Positions 32,948 through 42,464 of a stretch of 64,000 nt of DNA are shown in pieces. Made by a program: the position numbers and the translations under genes. A model generated the notes under the pieces. It was not told the DNA's origin. It worked only from the letters and a program-made list of their open reading frames with translations, and made no database searches. The first letter of the stretch is position 1; each line of letters opens with the position of its first letter. This DNA is from Schizophyllum amplum (taxonomy: Eukaryota; Basidiomycota; Agaricomycetes; Agaricales; Schizophyllaceae). The stretch spans positions 467,400 to 531,399 of the forward strand of contig VDMD01000020.1 of assembly GCA_007026445.1 (NCBI GenBank), in the 5' to 3' direction.

Positions 32948-34803
32948 TCACTCCCCGACCCACAACTTCCCCACCTCGCCCTCGATCCCGCGCGTCAACG
33001 GGCTCACCAGGTCCCAGACCTCCTTCGTCACGTTCTCCACGCTCTGGCCGGCGTCGACGCGCACCCATGACCCCGGGCGCTCGGCCTCCATCTCGGCGCC
33101 GAGGCGAGCGTAGGCCTAAGAGGAAGATGGTCAGCGTATGCTTGCAAGGGCAGGACAGTCCATCAGAATCCCAGAGGCGAATGTGCACAAGCCCAGTATC
33201 ACCCGTATGAGCCCACTCTCATCCGTCTGAGCGTCGTCCCATCTACCTGCCGCTCATCCCCCTCCCCCTCTCCATTCCCTCCCCCCTCTCCCACCCCCAG
33301 CAACAAAACCACCAACTCACCTGCATCACCCTCCCCTGCATATCCTCCCTCTCGTACCGCTCCTCCCCATATCCGCCCCTCGCGCGTGCCGCCGAGGGCG
33401 CGATGTCGAAGAACAGCGTCACGTCCGGCGCGGGGAGCCCCGCGTCAGGCGCGCGGCACCAGGCGTAGGGGAGGACGCGATTCGACTCGTTGTAGGGAAG
33501 AACGCGGTTCGACTTGTCGTAGGAGGGGATGCGGTTGGAGGGGTCGGAGGGAGGTTTTGCAGGACCAGTGTGGGATGATGGAGAGGTTGAAGAGGATAAA
33601 GCGGTTGAGGTTGATGGATCAGCGGTTGAAGAGGATGGTATAGGAGTTGCTGCTGATGATGATGTCAATGTTGATGCAGTCAATGTTGACGCTGCCCCCG
33701 ATGTTGACGCTGAGGATGCTGACGTTGAGGCCGCCCCATCATCCACCGTCTTGATCTTCGATGCCGAGAACGCGATACCCGAGAACGCGTACCGGTCGCA
33801 AACGACTGTCGTTCCAGACGCGAGGAGGTCGAGTATTCGTGTCCTGGATGAAAGGTCATGAGTTATGCACGAAGTGACAAACGATAGGCCGAGTGTAGGA
33901 GGTGAAAGGCGATGCATCACTTCAGAAAGAGCAGTTCGACGAGGAAACCGCATAGAAGACCAGAAACAGGCGAAGAGGAAGGTGGAGAGGGTGGTGAAGA
34001 AGCAAGGCTTCACTAAGGGAAACCACCGTTGCCAAGTACAAACAACCTAAACAACAACTCACGCAAGCTCCCACCGATTCGCGGAGTACAGCAGGTGCAC
34101 GACGTGGTCGTCGAGCTCGATGCTGGAGCGAAGGTACGCGTCGATCATCTGCCCGATGGAGGTGGTGCGGTCTGTGGGAGAGGTTAGTGTCTGGTCACTG
34201 TCGGGCGACTGAGGAGAGTGTCGGGCGACTGAGGAGAGTGTCGGGCGATTGGGGACAGGGAGGGCAGAGCGAGGGGTTACGGGTAGGATTGAGGAGGCGA
34301 GGGAGGAATGCGAAGCGGATGCGTTGGCATGAGGGCAAGGGTGAGCAAGGGGACGCGTCAGGGCGCGAAGGATGAAGGAGTGCGAATGATGAGGGGATCG
34401 CGTAGACGTGGTGAACAACGAAGGAGCGAGTGTGCAGGTTAAGGGGGTACAAGCCGCGGGTACGCGTGGGGGATCAGGGAGAGTGAGGAAAGTGGATCGA
34501 GCGCGACGAGACTTGCAGCCATTCCCAACCTCAGATAGCCTGACGCGTGCCAGCTCATCTTGTCCAAAGTCCAGTCCAGCCTAACCTCCCTGCCTCGCCG
34601 ACCCAGCGCCCGCGCGACCCAGCGAGACAGAGTACAAGTAACAGTAAAAAACATAGAAGAGACGACCGAAACTCACCCGGAAACTTCATCAGCTCGACCT
34701 GTACGCCCTCCCCCGCGAGCCTCTCCTTCAGTACTGCCGCCTGCGTCGACTTCCCCGAGCGATCGAGACCCTCGATGACGATGAACGCGCCGCGAGTAAG
34801 CAT
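32948..34803 (-). CDS. cdc8: Thymidylate (dTMP) kinase
   Basis: Four exons (34,677-34,803; 34,063-34,171; 33,321-33,843; 32,948-33,115) give 308 residues in phase. It phosphorylates dTMP to dTDP for DNA synthesis. The P-loop is IVIEGLDRSGKSTQ near residue 10. The DRY motif is CDRYAFSGIAFSASK, the nucleotide-site region is GLPAPDVTLFFDI, and GEERYE lies in the lid region. Between FSASK and WCRAPDAG there is an in-frame Ser/Thr/Ala-rich insert of roughly 85 residues with a short internal repeat (SNRVLPY), which explains why the protein is longer than yeast Cdc8 (216 residues). An unspliced or unrecognised intron there is possible. The last intron (205 bp) is unusually long, and the second carries a 20-bp tandem repeat (about 34,200-34,260). 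A broken copy of the last exon is at 1-76. Confidence 0.85.
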
Positions 34804-35820
34804 GGTGATCCTCGTGGTGTGGACGGTAGAGTCGTGGCACTGCTGCAGCCGTGATAATGCTGGAGCCGTAATAATGCTGGAGCCGTGGTTTCCCTCGGTG
34901 GCGATGTTGCTGTCAATGTGGTATTGCTGCAGATGGAGCGTTGCTAAAGACGTTCTTTGATGTCTTCGTCGTGTTCCTTCGCCAAGACGCGCGATGAGAA
35001 GGCTCGTAAAAGTCGACGAGGAGATCTCAGATGATGAGCCAAGACAACAAAAGATTCAGAACCCGTCGCGTCGCGTAACGTCACGCGACGCGTGTTCGTG
35101 ACGCGGGACCCAGACTGACCCACAATCGCCGACCACTGCTCTCTGGAGACCATTGCTCTCTCGGGCGGACACTCAGCAGGACTTCCGGTTCAAAGAGTTG
35201 ATAAGGAGACGCGTATATACCGGTCATCATATACTAAACATTACACAAAATCCGCACGCCCGTAAATAAAACCTTTTCGCAACCGTTGTCACACTCGTCC
35301 TGGTTCCAACGACTCTTGCGCAAGTGAGCCCCGTTTTCCACCACCAGTCCTGCGAGGGAAGTGGCCAGTGCCCTTCACCGCCGGAAGTCCCGCTGGACGC
35401 GCGGCGCGATCTGGGGCCGACGTGCTCCGCAAATATGAGACTGTCGCTCGACTCGCGGACGCCGGGCCCCGGTGTGGCTCGAGTGGCGTCGGCGTAGCCG
35501 CTGAGGTATGCTGAATCCATGTACTGGGCTGCATAGCAGTTGCAGATCCCGAATTTGCCCCTCTCGGATGGCGTTGGGACATCGACATAGCGATCCACGG
35601 GGCTTGGCGATGCGGGCGTGATGGACCGGCGTGCTCAGCGGGTACGTCACTCGTCTGCGCAGCGAGGACGTGCCCGCTTCCCTCTTGCTAGAGGAGGCGA
35701 CTGCAGCGCGTCAGTAAGTGCATGCTGGAGTTATCCGCTGAGCGGCGCGTCCATTATGAATTCCGGAATCGCCTCTCCTCCTTGACAAGCTAGGGCGTCG
35801 ACGAAAGCGACGCACAGGTC
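34804..35820. other. Intergenic region upstream of thymidylate kinase, downstream of FunK1-2
   Basis: The kinase promoter and the 3' flank of FunK1-2. Segments at about 35,070-35,150 and 35,220-35,470 resemble 38,340-38,420 and 38,440-38,700 beside FunK1-3 (shared CGTCACGC, CCGACCAC and ACGTG cores, and FAEHVG in one frame). This suggests that whole FunK1 units were duplicated in tandem. No gene is supportable. Confidence 0.5.
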
Positions 35821-38144
35821 CTAGGCGATGCGGTCCGCCTTCCTCTGCTTCCAGCAGCGAGTCAGGCGCCCTGTATGGGGATTACGCTCCCATGCGACGA
35901 AGCTCTCGGTGTCCGCGACCGTCTTCGCCTTCTTCGAAGGGCGCCCATGTGCCACCAAGGTGCGCTCCGAGTCGTCACTGTATTCCGACGAAGATTCCGC
36001 CGCGGCCTTGCTTCGCGTTCGTGTAGCCCGCGGCTTCGCGTTCTCGGGCGTCTGCTGATGGACACCACCCCTCTTCCTCTTTCGACGCTCCACATCCTTG
36101 TCCCCATCGACGGATGGTGAGCGGCTAGTCTTCGTCTTCGTGTCCGAACAGATGGCAAGGGTCGTCTGCCTCGCTCGTATATAACGGTCGAAGACGCAAA
36201 GAACATCCGCGTGGCAAGCGAGTCGGCGCTCGCCAACTTCGTCGTCCCACGTGTGCAGAATAAGTGTACGCAGATCGCAAACGAGGTCCTTGAGATCGTC
36301 GAAGTAAGGGTCGAATGCGCTGTCGAGGAACGCGCGAAATGCATTATCGTCGAACTTGCGCATGATCCTCGACTTGTGACCCCCATCTCCCTCGTACCAT
36401 GGGCCCAGTGGGGATTGGTAGATATCGAAGTCCTTGCGAGGTGTGTCGGAGGGGCCGGAGTAGCTGGTGCAGATGATCATCAGGACGTAGAGGAAGGATT
36501 CAAGGTCGTGCCATGGGCCGCGGTGGACGCAATCCCAAAGAACTTCGCACGCCATGAAGGGTACGGTGCCCTAGTATCAAAGTCCCGTCAGTAGTGTATC
36601 AATCGGACGACAGGTGTCAGTCAACGCACCGTTCTGCGCGGTGCGAAGCCTTGTTTACGCTTTCCTGGAATCTCGCTGACCTTGACAGCGCAGTCGAGAT
36701 CGATAAGCACGCCTCGCCGCAGGTTTGAGCCCGCTCGTTGTGGTCGAATCATGACGTTGTTGTCGCTGATATCGCAGTGCAGAAGATCTCCGTGCTCGTA
36801 GAGATCGCCATGGGCTGCATAAATGTTAGCCTTACGCTGAACGCCCGTCGACATAATGCGGGACTCACCTTCGATCGCATCGCGGAGAACGGATAGCAGC
36901 TCGTCTTTGGAGGAGAATTCATGCAGCGGCCTCGCATATGGCCGAAGAACGAGGCGCCGCAGCTCTTGTTCAGATCGACTCGCCGGCCCTCTGCACACGT
37001 ACCGTACCCAGGTGGTTGACCTCTTTTGCCCATCAGCCGCCAGTACGGTCTCTTTGCCGACGAAGTCAGCGATTCCTGGGATCCCGAGGACCCTTTTGAG
37101 GAGCTCGCCTTCCGAAGGGCGACCGTCCATGTCTGCCCATATGTTCCTGATGACGAAGTCCTCGTCGCTGTCCGGGCGGCGACAGCGCCAGCAGACCGTT
37201 CCCCGTCCCCGGATGTTGCGAGCGACAGACAGAGTCTCAACGATCTCGTACTCCACGCCGTCGACCGCCACGAACCGTTTACCATCCCGCGAGGCAATCG
37301 AGGAGTCCTTGCCACCACAGGACTTGTCGAGGACTGTGAGGCCCATGATGATGCGAGCAAATGGGACGGGCGTTGCATGGATATCGTACGCGCCCGAGAG
37401 CACGCGCCCGGCCCGGTCGAAATAAGCCAACTGGAAGTCGTTCCCGGCGAGAGCGATGCCGACATGGAAGAGACGATCATCCTGGGTCTGGAACACGCTC
37501 GCAGCTCCAACCGATAGCCGTTCGAGAACTTCAGGCATGAGGTCTGCTGTGGGCGCCATCTGCATGTCGCACAACACATCGGACCACTGCACGGTACCCA
37601 GATGCGCATCCGAGAGGACGATACCGGTCACCTGCGCAGAGTCTCCGGTCGAGGTTATGCGGGTGCTTTCGGCGACGGTCCACTGGCGAGCGCAGGCAGG
37701 AAGTGGTAAACCCTTGTCCGCGTATGCGCCCCAACAGCAGCGAGTGAAGTCATTCAGAAATTTGACGATGGCGACAGCCCTCTGTGCGCAGCTAGCCGGG
37801 GGAGAAGGGTCTGGATATCGTAGCCATACACCTTTCTTCACGTCGTAGAGGACCTTGTTGAGCGCAGCAACGATGCTGCTAGGCGTGAACGAGGCAGCAA
37901 AGCGATCGTTCGAGAAGAGGCCCTGGATGATACCTGAAGCCTTGACAGATGTATGCTCAATGTCGAGGACACTGCTCTTGTTGACAGTATGGCGTGTTGG
38001 GAGGATTTGAGTGATGGGAAGCGGTAATGGGCTATAAGGGTAGACATGAGACTGGAGATTGATACGAGCTGTACTCGAAGAGTCGCCTTGGGAGTGGTGT
38101 ATGACAGGTATGAGATTGTGGCAGCTGTCTCTGCGAGAGTCCAT
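35821..38144 (-). CDS. FunK1 fungal-type protein kinase (FunK1-2)
   Basis: Three exons (36,869-38,144; 36,630-36,814; 35,821-36,570) encode about 736 residues. Kinase signatures are LLHCDISDNNVMI, GVLIDLDCAV, GTVPFMACEVLWD and WHDLESFLYVLM, with FDPYFDDLKDLVCDLRTLI after the core. The N-terminal region (FTRCCWGAYADKGLPLPACA, DRLFHVGIALAG) is shared with FunK1-3 and marks the two as close paralogues. I chose the Met at 38,144 because FunK1-3 starts at the equivalent place; an in-frame start at 38,237 is possible. The C-terminal tail has basic runs (RRKRKRGG). Both introns match positions in FunK1-1. Substrates are unknown. Confidence 0.85.
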
Positions 38145-38806
38145 ACTGACGAAGATATCAAAGGTCCGAAAATATCGAAGACTTTTTGAAAGTTGATGGT
38201 CAAGGAGGCTGCTCTGAGCTCGTATGCGTGAGGTCAAAGCAAGAAGCAGGCTAACGTCGATAAAGACGAGTAGGAGTGGCTGTGCTGAAGATGGCGGTCG
38301 TTACCAAGGCCGTGTCTGAGTCTGTCACCGTCACCTACACGCAGAATTTACAGTTGACGTCACGCAACTCGTGACGAGGGACCTACACCGACCCACGACC
38401 GACCACTGTTCTCGAAAAAAGGCTACTTAACACGACCCTACTTCGTATGAGTTGATACTGAACTACAGATATACAGGTATTATACAGCGGACCGAGACCC
38501 GCACGCCACAGCAAACCCTCCATCGAAGTCGTTGCGGTTGCTACAACCCTTGGGCAGGTCACTTTCCGCGCAAGTTCTGCGAGGAAAGCTCTTGTTACCG
38601 TTCCACCCTCCCTCCTCTCGGACGCGTGGTGCAGCGTGGACCCGACGTGTTCAGCGAATGTTTGCGCAACCGAGGCTAACGGCGGCGGCATGCTAGAGAA
38701 TTGCGCCGTCTCGGAGCGCATGTGCCGGCGAATGCACAGCTTGCGGATTCCTCTGCACCATGACTTCTGTCCTAGTCCTCGTCGATTGACTGTCTCGCAA
38801 TCGAAG
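38145..38806. other. Intergenic region between FunK1-2 and FunK1-3
   Basis: The FunK1-2 promoter side has TGACGTCACGC and CTCGTGACG around 38,352-38,378, half-matches to the CACGTG pairs of other FunK1 promoters. The rest resembles 35,220-35,470. A 112-codon minus-strand frame is open (38,383-38,721) but not convincingly coding. Confidence 0.45.
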
Positions 38807-40324
38807 CTAATAGACCTTCCTTCGCTTCGAAGAGCGACTCGTCTGCTCTTCGTCAGCCGTGCGCTTCCGCTTCCGAGGCAGCGACACCTTTAGGGCCTGC
38901 TTCGACTCCTCAGTCTCCTCGGACGGATGCCGCGATGGAACCAGGGTCCGCTCCGAGCCGTCGCTAGTTTGCGATCCAGATGACCAGGTTTGTTTCCGTG
39001 GTCGCGGCGGTGATGGTATGACAATGGTACCGTCGTTCGAAGCCGCCGAGGCATAGCATGCGGACGGCTTCTCGTTGCGTCTCTCGCCGCTCGCCTGCGT
39101 ATCCGCGCTAGACATAGAACGCGCATGTTCGATCGTCGCCGCGCGATCTAGCGCAGCTCGACGAGCCTCGATATGGCGGTCGAATATCTCCAAAATCATG
39201 TCGTGGTCGGGCTTGTCGCGCTTCCCCTCCGAGTCGCGTAGCCGGAAGAGGGCCGTTCTCAGATCGTACACGAGGTCCTTCAGGTCGTCGAAGTACGGGT
39301 CGAAGACGCTGTCCACAAACCCGCGAAACTCATTGTCGTCGAATGTGTACATCACCCTAGCCTTGCGCCGCGCGTCCCCCGTCATCCAAGCGTCCATGGG
39401 CGAATCAAAGATGTCGAAGTCCTCGCGCGGCGTATTGGAGGGGCCGGAGTAGCTCGCGCACATGTACATGAGGACATGAAGGAAGGATTCGAGGTCGTGC
39501 CAGGGCGCTTGCGGCTCGCTGAACGTATTGAGCATATCGCACGCAACGAAAGGTAGAGTTCCCTGAATTCAGATAACGGTCAGTTTATCTGTCCCGAGAA
39601 CGTCGCGCGGAGACTTACCATTCCGCTACGCTTCGTGGCCAATTTGGGCCACCGGTACCCTTCCACCTTGACCGCGCAGTCAAGATCAATGAGCAGCCCT
39701 CGGCGCGTCTTGGCGTGAATCATAACGTTGTTGTCACTGATGTCGCAGTGTAGGACGTCGCATACGTTGTAGAGGTAAGAATGCGCTAGGGAACCGCTTA
39801 ATTACTTGGTTTTTCGCCATGATTAAAAACTTACCGGCAATGCCATCGCGCAGGCTCTGCAGAAGTTCGTCTTTGGACGAGAACTCTCCCAGCGGCCGTG
39901 CATACGGTTGTAAAACCAGGCGGCGCAGCTCGAGCTGAGGCAGTCCGCCGATACCTCCGAGGCGCATCAAGCCCTCGTGCAGCGACATCGTCGTCGTCAC
40001 CCGACCGTCTGATTGCAGGACTGTCTCCTCGCAAACAAGGCGCGCGACTCCGTCATGATTCCTCGCCATGCGTAGGAGATCACCTTCCGTATCGAACCCA
40101 TGTCGGCGTTGATTAGCCCATACGTTCTTGATCACGAAGTCTTCGTCGCTGCCGGGCCGGCGACATCGCCAGCAGATGGTGCCCCGCCCGCAGATGTTCT
40201 TGCAAATAGATAGGGTCTGCAGGATCTCGTACTCGACCCCGCCAACAGACACGAAACGTAGGCCACCGCGTGTTACGATCGAGGTGTCCTTTCCGCCGAA
40301 CGACTTGTCGAGGACCGTCATGCC

Positions 40325-41186
40325 TAAGGCTCCAACCATATAAATTAATTACTATATATATACGGTTTTTACCATATAGAATTACTCTCTATTTAGTGGT
40401 CTCGTTGTACTGGGTAACTATATAGTATACTATATGGTATACATATGTCTATTATATTAGAGATGTTGCTCTTTGGTTGCCCTTCTCAGCTGAGATACAT
40501 AATGATGCATTAGAATTGAAGGAGCAGGTGTTGTTTTAGCATGTGAGAACACCCTAGGAGCACCTTCCTTTTTTGTGCACCCTGGCCTAGGTGCACGTAA
40601 AAGGCAACAGCTTGGACTTTGGGTCATGTCACGATGTTGCACGGCAAGTGCCGGGTTCTGCAGCCTTTCAAGCTGAGGCTGAAAATGAGACTGGAAATAC
40701 ACTGGATGGTGTGCATGAACTCAGAGACTTCAGAGCGTTGCTAAGTCCGTTGGCGTGCACGTACGCTGCACGTGCTGCTGATATGAATATGGCTCTGATT
40801 GCTTTGCTGCACTTTCTTCCTGACCCCCATCACAGTGCACCACGGATGGCGGCGGCAGCTTTCTGTCTGTATGCATTGAACTTAGGCATCACATCGTCAC
40901 GGTTGCCCTCCTCAAGTCCACCCCTCACACGTATGGCACGCATAGTGGTACACCAGCAGCCTGTGGGTCTTCTGCCGCATCTTTGGACAACTAACACAGA
41001 GCTGATCCGTAGGCTGTTCAAAGACTGGACGAGCAGCGCCAGCGATGCACCCACGCTCATTGAGGATGAGTCCTTAAAATAATCTACTATATATACCATA
41101 TAATTACTATATATATACCATATACTTACTATATACCGTCTAATTACCTGAAGTTCTAGTAATTAGTTTATATGGTTGGAGCCTTA
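40325..41186. mobile_element. Non-autonomous hAT-like element (862 bp)
   Basis: Terminal inverted repeats of 30 bases with one mismatch, each starting TAAGGCTCCAACCATATAAA. The flanking direct repeat GTCATGCC (8 bp, perfect) is at 40,317-40,324 and 41,187-41,194. An 8-bp target duplication and TIRs starting TA fit the hAT superfamily. Subterminal DNA is AT-rich with repeated TATATGGTA/ACTATATA motifs at both ends. No transposase is encoded, so movement would need one supplied elsewhere. The perfect target duplication and exact frame restoration indicate a recent insertion. Confidence 0.9.
40591..41082 (+). CDS. Cargo ORF inside the hAT-like element, unknown
   Basis: An open frame of 163 codons beginning with GTG (first internal Met at MNMALIALLHF) fills most of the element interior. 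The composition looks protein-like (HELRDFRALLSPLACTYAAR; LLPHLWTTNTELIRRLFKDW) but shows no hAT transposase or other motif I recognise. It may be a captured host-gene fragment or chance. Confidence 0.3.
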   Translation: MHVKGNSLDFGSCHDVARQVPGSAAFQAEAENETGNTLDGVHELRDFRALLSPLACTYAARAADMNMALIALLHFLPDPHHSAPRMAAAAFCLYALNLGITSSRLPSSSPPLTRMARIVVHQQPVGLLPHLWTTNTELIRRLFKDWTSSASDAPTLIEDESLK

Positions 41187-41965
41187 GTCATGCCCATGAT
41201 GATACGAGCAAATATGAAGGCATGCTCCTGTACATCGTATCTCCCGGACAGGACTCGTCCAGCGCGATCGAACGATGCCAGCTGAAAGGTATCGCCTGCG
41301 ATGGCTAGGCCGATGTGGAAAAGACGATCCTCTTGCGTTGCGAATATGTTCGACGCGCCGGTAGAAAGTCGTTCGATGGCCTCGGGTAACAGTTCTGCAG
41401 ACGATGCCATCTGGACGTCGCAGAGAATGTTACACCATTGAACATCGACGCCCACGTCCACGAGAGCTATGCCCAAAGCTTGGCCGACATTGCCGTCAGC
41501 AAGAACACGTGCACTGTCCGTCACGATCCATTGTCGTGGTGTGGCGGGAAGCGGCTGCTGCATCCCCCTGTAGCCAAGCCAGCAGCAACGAGTAAAGCGA
41601 TTCAGGAATGACGCCATGCTTGTCTCCCTGTTGTCCGTTGTCGAAGTAGGAGATGGGTAGTGCAGCAGCCATTTGCGCTCATTGAGACTGTAGGCGATGT
41701 CTTCGAGGGCGTGTATTGCAGTGGCGGGATCGGTAGCGAAGGCGGCGTCTGGGAAGAGCGCACCGGAGATGATGGAACGGGAAGTGGTCGACGCAGCCTT
41801 GATAGATGATATGAAGTCGCTGTCGGTCTGCGTTGGAAGAATAAATGGTGTTTGGCGCTCGGGCAGGTTTATGGAAGGGTAAGACTTTGGACTGTGGGGT
41901 GGCTTCTCCTTCCGCGAGGGGAGCGTCTGACTGCATTGCTGACGATCAGATTCTGCGAGTGGCAT

Positions 41966-42464
41966 GATGGCTGTGGACTTTGTTAGATTGAATTCGAAGA
42001 ACATCTGAGTCGGGCCACTCGCCACAGTGAAGATTGAACCACGATTTCGATGATTTGGGCAGTCTTCAGCGAGGTCAGCAGGTTGAGAAGGATAAGGATA
42101 GGATCAGCGAGCGGTCAAGACTCGGTGCGATGATGGTTGAAGTCAAAGCGTGGTTGTGATTGCGTCACGGATAGTCACACAGTGCCATCAAATGTAAACA
42201 GAGCGTCACCACCACGTGACACAAGCGGCGCGCGGCACCTCAGAGTCACATTCATTGTCATTCCGCGCAGACGGAGCATTTTTTCTGATGTATACTACGA
42301 CTCCTAATGCCGGCGTGATAGCATTCACTTGCGAAAATTTGAGTCAATTGAAGTGATTGAACAGCATGTGCATAAATATTCCTTTATTTGACCGACCAGC
42401 CTGAGTGCACGCTCACGGACTACGATGCGGCTGCCCGAGTCCTGACTACGACGTATATGAGTAT
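41966..42464. other. Intergenic region upstream of FunK1-3
   Basis: Promoter side of FunK1-3 and 3' flank of FunK1-4. A single CACGTG lies at 42,213-42,218. No gene seen. Confidence 0.5.
42213..42218. promoter_or_regulatory. CACGTG motif upstream of FunK1-3
   Basis: CACGTGACAC about 250 bp before the start at 41,965. Only one full hexamer is present, unlike the pairs at FunK1-1 and FunK1-4. Confidence 0.3.

Larger units (their letters stand above)
25850..33115. repeat. Right arm of the large inverted duplication
   Basis: Inverted, colinear counterpart of 1-6,790: 3' flank from about 25,850, disordered-protein gene (26,099-28,026), blocks 28,040-28,840, 28,860-29,720, 29,720-30,300 and 30,420-32,250, then 32,290-32,910 joining directly to the last exon of the thymidylate kinase gene. 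The left copy of that exon is at 1-76, so the duplicated unit includes the kinase 3' end. Boundaries are approximate. Confidence 0.8.
38807..41965 (-). pseudogene. FunK1 kinase split by a transposable element (FunK1-3)
   Basis: Coding parts are 41,195-41,965 plus 39,835-40,324 (exon 1, interrupted), 39,619-39,785 and 38,807-39,562. The interruption is an 862-bp element (40,325-41,186) with an 8-bp target duplication, placed within IIMGMTVLDKS. Removing the element and one target copy restores frame exactly (1,261 + 167 + 756 bases, 727 residues), so the gene was intact until recently. Signatures are DVLHCDISDNNVMI, GLLIDLDCAV, GTLPFVACDML and WHDLESFLHVLM. The C-terminus ends in KRRKVY, an NLS-like run. 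As it stands the frame stops just inside the element, leaving no kinase core. Confidence 0.9.

Noticed and set aside
38383..38721. A 112-codon minus-strand frame resembling one at 35,227-35,598
   Set aside because: Only short matches (FAEHVG, RVV) in DNA that is duplicated anyway; not enough to claim a gene.
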